A stretch of 64,000 nt of DNA, taken from Verrucomicrobiaceae bacterium UBA2429 (GTDB lineage: Bacteria; Verrucomicrobiota; Verrucomicrobiia; Verrucomicrobiales; Verrucomicrobiaceae). The stretch spans positions 155,353-219,352 of the forward strand of contig DDQZ01000070.1 in NCBI GenBank assembly GCA_002343505.1. The letters run 5' to 3'. The notes below the pieces were generated by a model. The model was given only the letters and a program-made list of their open reading frames with translations. It made no database searches and was not told where the DNA came from. Each line of letters starts with the position of its first letter. Position 1 is the first letter of the stretch. Shown here one piece after another: positions 23,567 to 33,420 of the stretch. Made by a program: the position numbers and the translations under genes.

Positions 23567-24688
23567 ATGAACCTCCGCCATCTCCTCCTCGCCGCCGCCG
23601 CATTGACCCTTGCCGCCTGCTCCACGCCCGGCGCCGCTAAGGCCAAGCCCGCCGCCGCTGAGGTCAAGCCCGCCGCCGCTAAGGCCAAGCCCGCCGCCGC
23701 TAAGGTCAAGCCCGCCGCCGCTGAGGTCAAGCCCGCCGCCGCTGAGGTCAAGCCCGCCGCTGCTGAGGTCAAGCCGGGCGCGGGCAAACACATCGTGCTG
23801 CTGGCGGGTGACGAGGAGTACCGCAGCGAGGAGGCGCTGCCCGCGCTGGGGCGCATCCTGCAGCGGCAGGGCTTCAAGTGCAGCGTGTGCTTTTCCGCCG
23901 AGGAGGACGGCAGCATCAACCCCGACAAGGGCGACAGTCTCACCAACCCCGCCGCGCTCGACAGCGCGGACGCCATCATCATGCTGCTGCGCTTCCGCCG
24001 CTGGAACGAGGAGACACTGGCGCGCTTCGACGCCGCCATGAAGCGCGGCATCCCCGTGATCGCCCTGCGCACCAGCACGCACGCCTTTGCCGGCATCCCG
24101 GCGGAGAGCGCCTACGCCGCGTGGAACTGGAACAAGGACGGCGGCTGGGGAAAGAAGGTGCTGGGCGAGTCCTGGGTCAGCCATTGGGGCCGGCACAAGC
24201 ACGAGGCCACGCGCGGAGTCGTCGAGGCCGCGAACGCGGGGCACGCCATCCTCAGCGGAGTCAAGGATGTCTTCGGCACCACGGATGTGTATGAGGCCGC
24301 GCCGCCCGCCGACGCCACCGTGCTCATGCGCGGACAGGTGCTCGCCGGCATGACGCCGGACTCCCCGCCGCTCGACACGCGCAAGGCCACCAAGGACAAG
24401 TTGGAGCAGGGCATCAACGACCCCATGATGCCAATCGCCTGGACGCGCGTGGTGAAAAACGAGGCCGGCGGCGAAAATAAAATCTTCTGCACCACGATGG
24501 GCGCGGCCACGGACATCACCAACGAGGGGCTGCGCCGCATGATTGTGAACGCGGTGCATTGGGGCCTGGGCACGGAGGCGCCCGCGGAGATGGACCTGTC
24601 CCTGCCCGAGGGCTACGAGCCCACGACCTACGGTTTCAAAGGCTACCGCAAGGACCTCAAGGTGGCCGACCACGAGCTGGGCCGGTGA
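23567..24688 (+). CDS. ThuA-like lipoprotein with Ala-Lys-Pro repeat linker
   Basis: A 373-aa predicted lipoprotein. The N-terminus MNLRHLLLAAAALTLAACST has a good lipobox (LAAC), so it is tethered to a membrane. It is followed by six copies of a 7-residue repeat (KPAAAEV and variants), which form an extended, charged linker across the envelope. From about residue 74 a ThuA-like fold begins (HIVLLAGDEEYRSEEALPAL), of the class I glutamine-amidotransferase-like superfamily implicated in sugar utilisation. Later blocks are IPVIALRTSTHAFAG and SHWGRHKHEATRG. The catalytic function is not established. It converges on the esterase gene with nine bases between stops. Confidence 0.85.
   Translation: MNLRHLLLAAAALTLAACSTPGAAKAKPAAAEVKPAAAKAKPAAAKVKPAAAEVKPAAAEVKPAAAEVKPGAGKHIVLLAGDEEYRSEEALPALGRILQRQGFKCSVCFSAEEDGSINPDKGDSLTNPAALDSADAIIMLLRFRRWNEETLARFDAAMKRGIPVIALRTSTHAFAGIPAESAYAAWNWNKDGGWGKKVLGESWVSHWGRHKHEATRGVVEAANAGHAILSGVKDVFGTTDVYEAAPPADATVLMRGQVLAGMTPDSPPLDTRKATKDKLEQGINDPMMPIAWTRVVKNEAGGENKIFCTTMGAATDITNEGLRRMIVNAVHWGLGTEAPAEMDLSLPEGYEPTTYGFKGYRKDLKVADHELGR
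23645..23770 (+). repeat. Six 21-base coding tandem repeats (KPAAAEV)
   Basis: Six contiguous 21-base units, each starting aagcccgccgccgct, differ at only a few third or first positions and encode the lipoprotein linker. The near identity shows recent slippage expansion, so the copy number probably varies between strains. Confidence 0.9.
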
Positions 24689-24697
24689 GCGCGCGGC

Positions 24698-25558
24698 TCA
24701 GCGCCCGAGGACTTGATCCAGGAAGGCGAGCACTTCCCCGGTGGCCGCGTCGCCTTCGATGCCAAGGTCGGCGTTGAGCTTGCTGTGGTCGGTGTCCTTC
24801 GCGCCGAAGACTTTCACCGGCACGGAAGCCGCCTTGAGCACGGCGCCAAGGCGGAAGGCCTGCGCGCTGACATCGGGATGATTGGCGACATGCAGGATCA
24901 AGAAGGGCGGGATGCTTTTGCCCGCCGCGATGTGGGTGACCGCTGAGAAGTCGCGGTGCTTTTCCGCCGTGTGGCCGAATTTTTCCCGGTGTCCGAACTG
25001 GGCCTGAGGCTGGCCGTGAACGCGGCGGCGCGTCTCCGCCGTTTCGATGATGGCCGGCACATCATAGGTGTCCCCGTCCACGGGAATGCAGCCCTTCAGC
25101 GCGGAGAAAGACACGCCCTCCGCCTTGAGGTGGCGGTCGTCCGTGCAGACCAGCGCCGCGAGCTGCGCGCCGGCGGAGTGCCCGCCGACGATGATGCGCT
25201 CCGGGTCGCCGCCGTGCCGGGCGATGTTGGCGCGCACCCAGCCCAGCGCCGCTGCCACGTCGCCGATGATGTCCGCCATCGCCACCTCGGGCAGCAGGCG
25301 GTAGTTGGTGGAGACAAAGACGCAGCCGCGCTCCTTGAACAGGCGCGGCTTTTCCTGCACGCTGGATTTGTCCCCCGTCTGCCAGCCGCCGCCGTGAATC
25401 CAGAAGACGACGGGCAGCTTTTCCGCCTTTGCCGGCGCGTGGATGTCGAGCACCTGGCGGGCGTGGCCGCCGAGCACATAAGGCACGTCCCGCTTTACCT
25501 CCTGGGCGTGTGAGAAGGCGGCCAGACTGACGGCGGAGAGAAAAAGCAGGAACTTCAT
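24698..25558 (-). CDS. Secreted alpha/beta hydrolase (esterase/lipase family)
   Basis: A 286-aa hydrolase with a signal peptide ([18 protein letters not shown]). The catalytic features of the hormone-sensitive-lipase/carboxylesterase class are present: HGGGW (oxyanion hole, residues ~55-59), [12 protein letters not shown] (nucleophile Ser) and a C-terminal [11 protein letters not shown] supplying His. It likely cleaves a carboxylic ester on an exported or extracellular substrate. The start at 25558 is preferred over the ATG three codons upstream because it begins the signal sequence directly. It is divergent from the heme dehydrogenase gene, with a 124-base gap for both promoters. Confidence 0.9.
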   Translation of the reverse strand: MKFLLFLSAVSLAAFSHAQEVKRDVPYVLGGHARQVLDIHAPAKAEKLPVVFWIHGGGWQTGDKSSVQEKPRLFKERGCVFVSTNYRLLPEVAMADIIGDVAAALGWVRANIARHGGDPERIIVGGHSAGAQLAALVCTDDRHLKAEGVSFSALKGCIPVDGDTYDVPAIIETAETRRRVHGQPQAQFGHREKFGHTAEKHRDFSAVTHIAAGKSIPPFLILHVANHPDVSAQAFRLGAVLKAASVPVKVFGAKDTDHSKLNADLGIEGDAATGEVLAFLDQVLGR

Positions 25559-25682
25559 GGCAGGCACGAATACGCGCTTCGAGGCGGCGCGCTTGCCAGC
25601 GTCTTTTCTTCTTGCGGGACCCGCCCGACCGGCGGCAAATTTTTTCCGAACGCCGCGTTCTACTCGCCCGCCTTTTCATCCC

Positions 25683-28600
25683 ATGCTCCGCGCCATCCTG
25701 CTCTCCTGTCTTGTCCTCCCGGCTCTCGCCGAGGAATTCCCGGCCATCTACGACACCGAAAAAGGCGCGCCCATGTCCGCCGAGGAGGCCGCGGCCACGA
25801 TGGAGCTGCCGCCGGGCTTCAAGTGCCTCGTCTTTGCCGCGGAGCCGGATGTGCGCCAGCCCATCGCGATGGCCTGGGATGCGAAGGGCCGGCTGTGGGT
25901 CGCGGAAAACTACACCTACGCCGAAAATCCCATGCGCTGGGACACGAAGCTGCGCGACCGCGTCATCATCCTTGAAGACAAGGACGGCGATGGCAAACAT
26001 GACGGTCGCAAGGTCTTCTGGGAAGGCGGCAGCTACCTCACCAGCGTGGAGACCGGCTACGGCGGCGTGTGGGTGCTGCACAACGGCACGCTCAGCTTCA
26101 TCGCCGATCAAAACGGCGACGACACCCCCGATGGCGAGCCCGAGGTGCTGCTCGATGGCTTCAACGTGAAGACCATCGGCCACAACATCGTCAACGGCCT
26201 GCGCTGGGGCCCCGATGGCTGGCTTTACGGCCGCCACGGCATCACCGACACCTCCGCCGTCGGCGCACCCGGCACGCCGCTGGACAAGCGCGTGAAGATC
26301 AACTGCGGCATCTGGCGCTACCATCCCACGCGAAAGGTTTTCGAAGTCGTCTGCCACGGCGGCACGAACTCCTGGGGCCATGATTGGAATGCCGAAGGCG
26401 AGCTCTTCTGGATCAACACCGTCATCGGCCACCTCTGGCACGGCATTCCAGGTGCCTACTACCGCCGCATGTTCGGCACGCACCTCAATCCGCACGTCTA
26501 TGAGGTCATCGAACAGACTGCCGACCACTTTCATTGGGACACCGGCGCGGAAAGCTGGAGTGATCTCAAAAAAACCGGCATGAGCAGCAAGACCGACGAA
26601 CTCGGCGGCGGTCACGCGCATGTCGGCATGCTCATCTATCAAGGCGGCCTGTGGCCGGAGAAATACCACGGCGCCGTCCTGACCTGCAACCTGCACGGCA
26701 ACCGCATCAACATGGACACGCTGCATCGCGAAGGCTGCGGCTACGTCGGCAAGCACGCGCCTGATTTCATGAAGGCCAAAGACAAGTGGTTCCGCGGCAT
26801 CGACCTCCTCACCGGCCCCGACGGCAACGTCTTCGTCGCCGACTGGAGCGACAGCGGCGAATGCCACGACAACGACGGCGTGCACCGCAGCAGCGGCCGG
26901 ATTTACAAGATCGTGTATGGAGAGCCGAAGAAGGCGGAGCCGATCAACGTGGCGGCGATGAAGGATGAGGAGCTGGTGAAGCTCTTGGACTCGAAGAACA
27001 ATTGGTGGGTGCGAACAGCTCAGACAGAACTGGTTAGTCGCGCGTTGGCATCATCAGATGAACGTCCGATCAGAGCTGAAGACGGCAGAGTTTACAAAAT
27101 GGTGATGGCGTTAGCAGAGGTTGTAAAACTAAAGGCACAAGGGCAAAAAGTGAAGCCTTTGAATCGCACTCATCTGACCTTCATCCAAACATTAGGAGCC
27201 ATGGGAATTCCAGATCGCGAATGGGCCGCAGAGGGTTGGCTTTCTTCGCCTGATGAGGTGATAAAATTGGCTGCTCTCCGCTACTTGTCTGAGATCCTAG
27301 CGCATATAAATATAAGTGCCGGATCGACCCGACAAGAACGCCAAAATGCTGATTGGGATAGGGGTGCTTTGGGAATCACTTTCTCGGAACTCGCCGCTGA
27401 ATCATCCCATGGCCTTGTCCGCCTCCACCTAGCCTCAGCACTCCAGCGCCTCCCACTCGAAATGCGTTGGCATACAGCTACTGCACTTGCGGAACGCGCC
27501 GAAGACGCCAACGACCGTCAGCAGCCGCTCATGATCTGGTATGGCATCGAGCCGGCGGTGGCGGCGGAGCCGATGAAGGGTGTGGAGCTCATCCGCGAGG
27601 CGAAAATCCCCACCGTGCGCCGCCTCGTCGCCCGTCGCATCGCCGAGATGATCGAGGACAAGCCCGAGGCCGTCGATGCGCTCGTGGCGCTGATGACCGA
27701 ACGCGCGGACGTGCGCGGTGATGTGCTCGCCGGCATGGCCGCGGGGCTGGATGGGTTTAGCAGCGCGAAGAAGCCAGCCGGATGGAGTGATGGAGTGGTG
27801 GAGAAATGGATTTCTGAAGCCCCAACACCCCAAAACTCCAATACTCCATCACTCCAAGGATTCATCCGCACCCTCTCCGTCCTCTTCGGCAGCGGCCGTG
27901 CCATCGAAGACCTCATCGTCCTCGTCAAAAACGCGGATGGCGATGCCAACGCCCGCTTGAACGCCTTCAAGAGCCTCACACGCACGACGAAGCCCGAATT
28001 GCTCGCGGTCATCCGCGCGCTCATCAACGACAAGGTGCTCGGAACCGCCGCCCGCAGTGCTTTGGCGGCTTACGATGATACCAATATCCCCAAAGCCCTG
28101 CTCAATCCCTGGCCGCAGCGCAGCGAGGAGCAGCAGGCCGCCACCGTGGCCACGCTGGTCTCCCGTGCCAGCTACGCGCACGCTTTGCTCGACGCGGTGA
28201 AGGCGGGCGGCGTGCCCAAGAGCGCCATCACCCCCTACCAGGCGCGCGCCATCCGCAGCCTCAATGAGGAGGCCCTCAACGCCAAGCTCACCGAAGTCTG
28301 GGGCGAGCTGCGCGACACGCCCGAGGCCAAGAAGGCCGAGATGGCGGAGTGGCTCGCGAAACTCACTCCGGAACGTTTGTCCCAAGGGGATGCCATCCAA
28401 GGCAAGGCCGTCTTTGCCGCCGCCTGTGCCGCCTGCCACAAGCTTTACGGACAAGGCGGCCAGCTCGGCCCCGACCTCACCGGGAGCGACCGCCACAAGC
28501 TCACCTATCTGCTGGAAAACATCATAGATCCCAGCGCCATCGTGCCCGCCGACTACCGCATGACCGTCTTCCAGCTCAAGGACGGCCGCACCGTCACCGG

Positions 28601-28793
28601 AGTCATCCCCGAGCAGACGGAGCGCGTGCTCACCATTCAGACTCCGGCGGAAAAGCTCACCGTCGAGAAAAGCCAGGTCGCCAGCCAGCAGCAGCTCCCC
28701 ATGTCCCTCATGCCGGAAGGTCTGCTCACCGCGCTGGGAGAGGAGCAGGCGGCGCATCTTTTCAAATACCTGATGAGCAGCGGGCCGCCCTGA
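25683..28793 (+). CDS. PVC-type membrane-bound dehydrogenase with C-terminal c-type heme domain
   Basis: A 1036-aa secreted protein common in Planctomycetota and Verrucomicrobiota. The start at 25683 gives a signal peptide (MLRAILLSCLVLPALA). Residues ~30-420 form a beta-propeller related to glucose/sorbosone dehydrogenases (QPIAMAWDAKGRLWVAENYT, VNGLRWGPDGWLYGRHG, LLTGPDGNVFVADW). A helical HEAT-like middle follows, then a C-terminal cytochrome c domain with CAACHKLYGQGGQLGPDLTG around residue 915 and a DYRMTVFQLKDGRTVTG tail. It probably oxidises an extracytoplasmic sugar or alcohol. Two oddities lie in the middle: an AT-richer stretch at about 27000-27480 and an in-frame palindromic repeat at 27783-27856. 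Confidence 0.92.
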   Translation: MLRAILLSCLVLPALAEEFPAIYDTEKGAPMSAEEAAATMELPPGFKCLVFAAEPDVRQPIAMAWDAKGRLWVAENYTYAENPMRWDTKLRDRVIILEDKDGDGKHDGRKVFWEGGSYLTSVETGYGGVWVLHNGTLSFIADQNGDDTPDGEPEVLLDGFNVKTIGHNIVNGLRWGPDGWLYGRHGITDTSAVGAPGTPLDKRVKINCGIWRYHPTRKVFEVVCHGGTNSWGHDWNAEGELFWINTVIGHLWHGIPGAYYRRMFGTHLNPHVYEVIEQTADHFHWDTGAESWSDLKKTGMSSKTDELGGGHAHVGMLIYQGGLWPEKYHGAVLTCNLHGNRINMDTLHREGCGYVGKHAPDFMKAKDKWFRGIDLLTGPDGNVFVADWSDSGECHDNDGVHRSSGRIYKIVYGEPKKAEPINVAAMKDEELVKLLDSKNNWWVRTAQTELVSRALASSDERPIRAEDGRVYKMVMALAEVVKLKAQGQKVKPLNRTHLTFIQTLGAMGIPDREWAAEGWLSSPDEVIKLAALRYLSEILAHINISAGSTRQERQNADWDRGALGITFSELAAESSHGLVRLHLASALQRLPLEMRWHTATALAERAEDANDRQQPLMIWYGIEPAVAAEPMKGVELIREAKIPTVRRLVARRIAEMIEDKPEAVDALVALMTERADVRGDVLAGMAAGLDGFSSAKKPAGWSDGVVEKWISEAPTPQNSNTPSLQGFIRTLSVLFGSGRAIEDLIVLVKNADGDANARLNAFKSLTRTTKPELLAVIRALINDKVLGTAARSALAAYDDTNIPKALLNPWPQRSEEQQAATVATLVSRASYAHALLDAVKAGGVPKSAITPYQARAIRSLNEEALNAKLTEVWGELRDTPEAKKAEMAEWLAKLTPERLSQGDAIQGKAVFAAACAACHKLYGQGGQLGPDLTGSDRHKLTYLLENIIDPSAIVPADYRMTVFQLKDGRTVTGVIPEQTERVLTIQTPAEKLTVEKSQVASQQQLPMSLMPEGLLTALGEEQAAHLFKYLMSSGPP
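27783..27856. repeat. Inverted-repeat element inside the dehydrogenase gene
   Basis: Perfect 14-base arms tggagtgatggagt (27783-27796) and actccatcactcca (27843-27856) enclose 46 bases. It is translated in frame as a low-complexity insert (SEAPTPQNSNTPSLQ) between conserved helices. PTPQNSNTPSL-like peptides are, from memory, the usual translation of an interspersed repeat in PVC genomes. Confidence 0.75.
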
Positions 28794-28811
28794 TCCAGGC
28801 GCGCAGCGTCA

Positions 28812-28894
28812 TGTTGGAGTTCAAGCTTTAGCTTGTCCCCAGACTTCCCGCAGCGGAGTCCAGTCCCGTGCCGCCCAAAGGCTTCACTCCAACA
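28812..28894. repeat. Intergenic repeat with inverted ends
   Basis: Inverted 9-base ends tgttggagt (28812-28820) and actccaaca (28886-28894) flank a segment that includes a small palindrome caagctttagcttg. It lies in the 212-base gap between the dehydrogenase and the next gene, which otherwise shows no gene. It looks like another family of small interspersed repeats. Confidence 0.6.
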
Positions 28895-29005
28895 CAGCCG
28901 TGAGACCACTGATGACACGAGCTGGAGCTTTCCGTGAATCTGTAAGCGCCGCTTCAATGTCAGGTGGACAAAGCCGGGCGGACCGTGCGTTGATAGGTCC
29001 CTCCC

Positions 29006-31030
29006 ATGACACGACTCAACCGCTCCGTCCTGCTGCTCGCCTTTTCCACCGCCGTCCTCGCCGACGGCCCCAAGGACAACCTCGCCGACAATGTGCGCCC
29101 GATTCCGCCGCCCGGGATCGAGGTCCCGGAGGCGGATGCCGCCGAGCTGAAGAACGGCCTGGCCAAGCTGCGCGCCGCCATTGACGCCGCCGCCAAGGCC
29201 CAGGAGAAAAACCCGCGCCTGGCCCTGCTGCTGCCCGACATTGAAATCCATCACAAGGCCGTGGACTGGGCGCTGCGGTATCACGAAATTCACAAGCCCA
29301 ACGAGCTGAAATCCGCGCGCGAAATCCTGGCCGAAGGCATGGAGCGCGCCGCTCACTTGAGGGATGGCCGCGCGCCCTGGACCACGCAAAAGGGCCTCGT
29401 GGTCCGCGGCTACCGCTCCCGGCTTGACGGCTCCGTGCAGCCTTACGGCATGGTCATTCCGGAAAGTTACAGCGGCGCGCCCGCGCGTCTCGATGTCTGG
29501 TGCCACGGCCGCGGCGAGACCGTCAGCGAGCTCGTCTTCATGGACCAGCGCCGGAAGCAGCAGGGCCAAATCTCGCCCGCAGGCGCGCTCGTGATTCATC
29601 CGTATGGCCGCTACTGCTGCGCCAACAAATTCGCCGGCGAGGTGGATCTCTTCGAGGCGCTGGAGCACGCGCGCCAGTTTTACGCCATTGACGAGGACCG
29701 CATGGTGATGCGCGGCTTCAGCATGGGCGGCGCGGCGGCATGGCAGTTCGCCGTGCATTACGCCGACCGCTGGTGCGCCGCCAACCCCGGCGCGGGCTTT
29801 TCAGAGACGCCGGAGTTTTTGAATGTCTTCCAGTCCGAGGATGTGAGCAGCATCCCGTGGTATCAGCAGGCGCTGTGGAAATGGTACAACGCCACCGACA
29901 GCGCGGTGAACCTTTTCCACTGCCCCACCGTGGCCTACAGCGGCGAGATTGACCGCCAGAAGCAGGCAGCCGACATCATGGAGAAACACCTGCGCCAGGA
30001 GGGCATTGAGATGGTCCACATCATCGGCCCTGACACAGCGCACAAAATCCATCCCGACTCTCTCATCGAGATCGAGCGCCGCCTGGCCGCCATCGCCGCC
30101 ATCGGGCGTGACCGCACGCCGCGCGAGGTGCGCTTCACCACCTGGTTCCTGCGTTACAACCAGATGCACTGGGTGCGCGTGGACGCGATGAGGGAGCATT
30201 GGCAGCGCGCGCGTGTCCACGCCCTGCTCACCGGCCCGGCTGAAGTGACCGTGAAGACTGATAACGTCGCCGCCCTCACTCTCGACATGGCTTCCGGCCA
30301 CTGCCCCATCAGTCCCATGGCTGATCCTGTGATCAAAGTGGACGGCTCGACGTTAAAGGCTCCGCGCGCCAAGTCCGACCGCTCCTGGCTCGTCCATCTG
30401 CGTCGTGACGATGCGGGCAAGTGGTCATTGGCGAACAGCGCGCATGAGCCTGGCAAGCTCGTCAAAAAACACGCTCTCTCCGGCCCGATAGACGATGCCT
30501 TCATGGACAGCTTCCTCTTTGTAAAACCCACCGGCGCGCCATTTCACGAGCTGACAGGCGCCTGGGCCGGGGCTGAAATGGATCGTGCCGTCTTCGAGTG
30601 GCGACGCCAGTTTCGCGGTGACGCCCGTGTCAGGGCCGACAAAGACCTCACCGAAGCCGACATCGCCGCGCACAACCTTGTTCTCTGGGGCGATCCTCAG
30701 AGCAACAGTGTGCTCGCCCGAGTGATTGCCAAACTGCCGGTCGGGTGGACGGCGGAAAAACTCACCGCCAATGGCAAGACCCATGCCGCTGAGACGCATG
30801 CCCCCATTCTTGTGTATCCAAACCCGCTGAACCCGGAGAAGTACATCGTCATCAACAGCAGCTTCACTTACCGCGAGTACGATTACCTGAACAACGCCCG
30901 CCAGGTGCCCAAGCTGCCCGACTGGGCTGTGGTGGACATCTCCCAGCCCCGCACCAGCCAGGCTCCAGGCCGCATCGCCGACGCCGGTTTCTTTGACGAG
31001 GCCTGGCAATGGCGGAAGGAAACCCGGTGA
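29006..31030 (+). CDS. Secreted prolyl-oligopeptidase-like alpha/beta hydrolase
   Basis: A 674-aa protein with a signal peptide (MTRLNRSVLLLAFSTAVLA). An N-terminal helical region (~residues 20-125) precedes an alpha/beta hydrolase domain of the prolyl oligopeptidase/dienelactone type. VWCHGRGETVSELVF carries the oxyanion region, MRGFSMGGAAAWQFAVHYAD the nucleophile Ser, and GEIDRQKQAADIM plus GPDTAHKIHP the probable acid and His. About 300 further residues form a beta-rich C-terminal region with no fold I recognise. It is likely a peptidase or esterase acting outside the cytoplasm. It converges on hemB with 16 bases between stops. Confidence 0.85.
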   Translation: MTRLNRSVLLLAFSTAVLADGPKDNLADNVRPIPPPGIEVPEADAAELKNGLAKLRAAIDAAAKAQEKNPRLALLLPDIEIHHKAVDWALRYHEIHKPNELKSAREILAEGMERAAHLRDGRAPWTTQKGLVVRGYRSRLDGSVQPYGMVIPESYSGAPARLDVWCHGRGETVSELVFMDQRRKQQGQISPAGALVIHPYGRYCCANKFAGEVDLFEALEHARQFYAIDEDRMVMRGFSMGGAAAWQFAVHYADRWCAANPGAGFSETPEFLNVFQSEDVSSIPWYQQALWKWYNATDSAVNLFHCPTVAYSGEIDRQKQAADIMEKHLRQEGIEMVHIIGPDTAHKIHPDSLIEIERRLAAIAAIGRDRTPREVRFTTWFLRYNQMHWVRVDAMREHWQRARVHALLTGPAEVTVKTDNVAALTLDMASGHCPISPMADPVIKVDGSTLKAPRAKSDRSWLVHLRRDDAGKWSLANSAHEPGKLVKKHALSGPIDDAFMDSFLFVKPTGAPFHELTGAWAGAEMDRAVFEWRRQFRGDARVRADKDLTEADIAAHNLVLWGDPQSNSVLARVIAKLPVGWTAEKLTANGKTHAAETHAPILVYPNPLNPEKYIVINSSFTYREYDYLNNARQVPKLPDWAVVDISQPRTSQAPGRIADAGFFDEAWQWRKETR

Positions 31031-31046
31031 GGGATGAAGTCTGCCG

Positions 31047-32021
31047 TCATAGCAGCAGTGCGGCGGCTTTTTTGGCGAAGTAGGTGAGGATCATGTCGGC
31101 GCCGGCGCGGCGGATGCCGAGGAGGGACTCGAGCATGACTTTTTCCTCATCCAGCCAGCCGGCGGCGGCCCCGGCCTTGATCATGAGATACTCGCCGCTG
31201 ACCTGGTAGGCGGCGAGGGGCAGGGTGGTGGTGGAGCGCAGGGCGGCGAGGATGTCGAGGTAGGGGCCGGCGGGCTTGACCATGAGCATGTCGGCACCCT
31301 CGGCCTCGTCGAGCGCGGCCTCGCGCAGGGCCTCGCGGGCGTTGGCGGGGTCCATCTGGTAGGTCTTTTTGTCGCCGGCTTTGGGCGCGGAGTCGAGCGC
31401 GCCGCGGAAGGGGCCATAGTAGGCGCTGGCGTATTTGACGGCGTAGCTGAGGATGGAGACGGCTTGGTGCCCTTCGTGGTCGAGGGCGCTGCGCAGGGCA
31501 GCGACACGGCCGTCCATCATGTCGCTGGGCGCCACGATGTCGGCCCCGGCGCGGGCGTGGCAGAGGGCCTGCTGGCAGAGGACTGCGAGGGTCTCGTCAT
31601 TGAGGATGCGGCCGTCCGGGGAGACGAGGCCGTCGTGGCCGTCGCTGTTGTAGGGGTCGAGCGCCACGTCGGTGATGACGGCCAGCGCGGGGTGCGCGGC
31701 TTTCAGGGCGCGGATGGCGCGCGGCACGAGGCCGTCGTCGTTGTGGCACTCGGCGGCGGCGGGTGTCTTCAGCTCGTCGGGGATGCGGGGGAAAAGCACC
31801 ACGGCGGGGATGCCGAGCGCGTGCGCCTCTCCCGCCTCGGTGACGAGGTCCCGCAGGCACCAGCGCTGGCAGCCGGGCATGGCTTTAATGGGCGTGTTTG
31901 CCTCTCCTTCCTGGATGAAGAGCGGATAGATGAAGTCCGCCGGGCGCAGCACCGTCTCGCGCACCAAGTCGCGGATGGCGGGGGACTGGCGGTTGCGGCG
32001 GGGGCGGATGGGCAGGTGCAT
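31047..32021 (-). CDS. hemB: Delta-aminolevulinic acid dehydratase (porphobilinogen synthase)
   Basis: Cytoplasmic enzyme of 324 aa that condenses two 5-aminolevulinate molecules into porphobilinogen in heme synthesis. The two Schiff-base lysines are in ILSYAVKYASAYYGPFR and DMLMVKPAGPYLD. The metal region reads DVALDPYNSDGHDG, the Asp-rich form, so this is the Mg2+/K+-type enzyme and not the Cys-rich zinc type. The start at 32021 gives the normal N-terminus (PIRPRRNRQSPAIRDLVRET). Heme made here would be needed for the c-type heme protein encoded upstream, but the genes are on opposite strands. Confidence 0.96.
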   Translation of the reverse strand: MHLPIRPRRNRQSPAIRDLVRETVLRPADFIYPLFIQEGEANTPIKAMPGCQRWCLRDLVTEAGEAHALGIPAVVLFPRIPDELKTPAAAECHNDDGLVPRAIRALKAAHPALAVITDVALDPYNSDGHDGLVSPDGRILNDETLAVLCQQALCHARAGADIVAPSDMMDGRVAALRSALDHEGHQAVSILSYAVKYASAYYGPFRGALDSAPKAGDKKTYQMDPANAREALREAALDEAEGADMLMVKPAGPYLDILAALRSTTTLPLAAYQVSGEYLMIKAGAAAGWLDEEKVMLESLLGIRRAGADMILTYFAKKAAALLL

Positions 32022-32121
32022 GGCGGCATGATGGCGGGGGCGGACGGGAGTTCAAAGAGGAAGTCACCCCGGAGCCGCGCGGACTTGCGGTGCGCGCCCA
32101 TTTGTGAAAAGTCCCCCTGCC

Positions 32122-33372
32122 ATGAACCGCCGCGCCTTTCTCACCTCCGCCCTCGCCGCAGTCCTCAGCCCCATCGCCGCGCGGGAGGGCCGTGCGGCGC
32201 GCATCGTGCTGCGCTCGTCGTGGCAGACGGTGAACATTGGCGACATCGCCCACACGCCGGGGATGCTCGCGCTTTTGGAGAAGCACCTGCCCGAGGTGGA
32301 GGTGCGCCTGTGGCCGAGCAAGGTGGACAATGGCGTGGACGAGCTGCTCATGGCGCGCTTCCCGAAGCTGAAGATCCTTAAGACGCAGGCCGAGATCCAG
32401 ACCGCCTTTGAGGAGTGTGATTTCCTCCTGCACGGCTCCGGCCCCTCCCTGGTGGCGCAGCGGGATGTCATCCGCTGGAGCGAGGCCACGGGCAAACCCT
32501 ACGGCATCGGCGGCATCACCTTCTCCACGCGCGGCTCCACCTCCACGCGGGACGCGGCGGACGAGGCCTTACAGGCCACGCTCCGCGTCTTCAATGGCGC
32601 GCGCTTTGTCTTCTTCCGCGACTCGGTCTCCCTGGCGCTGGCCAAAAGCCTCGGCTGCACCTGCCCGGTCATGGAGTTCGGCCCGGACGGCGCCTTTGCC
32701 ACGGATCTGCGGGAGGAGGAAAAGGCGCTGGCCTTTCTCAAAGAGCACGGGCTGGAGGAGGGCAAGTTTCTCTGCTGCATCCCGCGCCTGCGCTACACGC
32801 CCTACTGGGTCATCCCGGAAAAGAAGGCCAAGCCCGACCCCGAGAAGCACGCGCGCAACGAGGCCATGAAGGAGCACGACCACGCCCAGCTCCGCCAGGC
32901 CATCATCGAAGTCGTGCGCCAGACCGGCATGAAAGTGCTCGTCTGCCCGGAGGACAAAACGCAGATGGCCGTGGGCAAGGAGATGCTCTACGACCCGCTG
33001 CCCGAGGACGTGAAAAAGCGCGTGGCGTGGCGTCCGGACTACTGGCTCACCGGCGAGGCGCTCAGCACCTACGCGCGCAGCGCCGGCCTCTTCGGCAACG
33101 AGATGCACAGCCCCATCATGTGCATCGGCGCGGGCATCCCCGCCATCGTCTGCCGCTGGGCCGAGCAGACCAGCAAGGGCTTCATGTGGCGTGACATCGG
33201 CCTGGACGAATGGCTCTTCGATCTCGATGACGAGGCGCAGCTCCCCGGCATCGTGCCCGCCGTGCTCGCCCTCGCCAAAGACCCCGTCGCCGCCAAAGCC
33301 AAAGCCGCCAAAGCCCGCGCCTACGTCGCCCAGCGCCAGGCGCGCATGATGCAGGCGGTGGGGGAGGGGTGA
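32122..33372 (+). CDS. Polysaccharide pyruvyl transferase family protein
   Basis: A 416-aa protein of the polysaccharide pyruvyl transferase family, whose members add pyruvate ketals to cell-surface sugars. The N-terminus [20 protein letters not shown] has an RR pair and a hydrophobic stretch, suggesting Tat export, which is unusual for this family. GT-B-like blocks follow: [47 protein letters not shown] and a C-terminal [19 protein letters not shown]. An upstream GTG at 32104 is possible but would bury the leader. An exported pyruvyl transferase would lack phosphoenolpyruvate, so the true substrate or role may differ. Confidence 0.75.
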   Translation: MNRRAFLTSALAAVLSPIAAREGRAARIVLRSSWQTVNIGDIAHTPGMLALLEKHLPEVEVRLWPSKVDNGVDELLMARFPKLKILKTQAEIQTAFEECDFLLHGSGPSLVAQRDVIRWSEATGKPYGIGGITFSTRGSTSTRDAADEALQATLRVFNGARFVFFRDSVSLALAKSLGCTCPVMEFGPDGAFATDLREEEKALAFLKEHGLEEGKFLCCIPRLRYTPYWVIPEKKAKPDPEKHARNEAMKEHDHAQLRQAIIEVVRQTGMKVLVCPEDKTQMAVGKEMLYDPLPEDVKKRVAWRPDYWLTGEALSTYARSAGLFGNEMHSPIMCIGAGIPAIVCRWAEQTSKGFMWRDIGLDEWLFDLDDEAQLPGIVPAVLALAKDPVAAKAKAAKARAYVAQRQARMMQAVGEG

Positions 33373-33420
33373 GGAATCCCGCCCTTGCCAGCGCCTGGGC
33401 GGGTCGTAGTCTTGCCGCGC

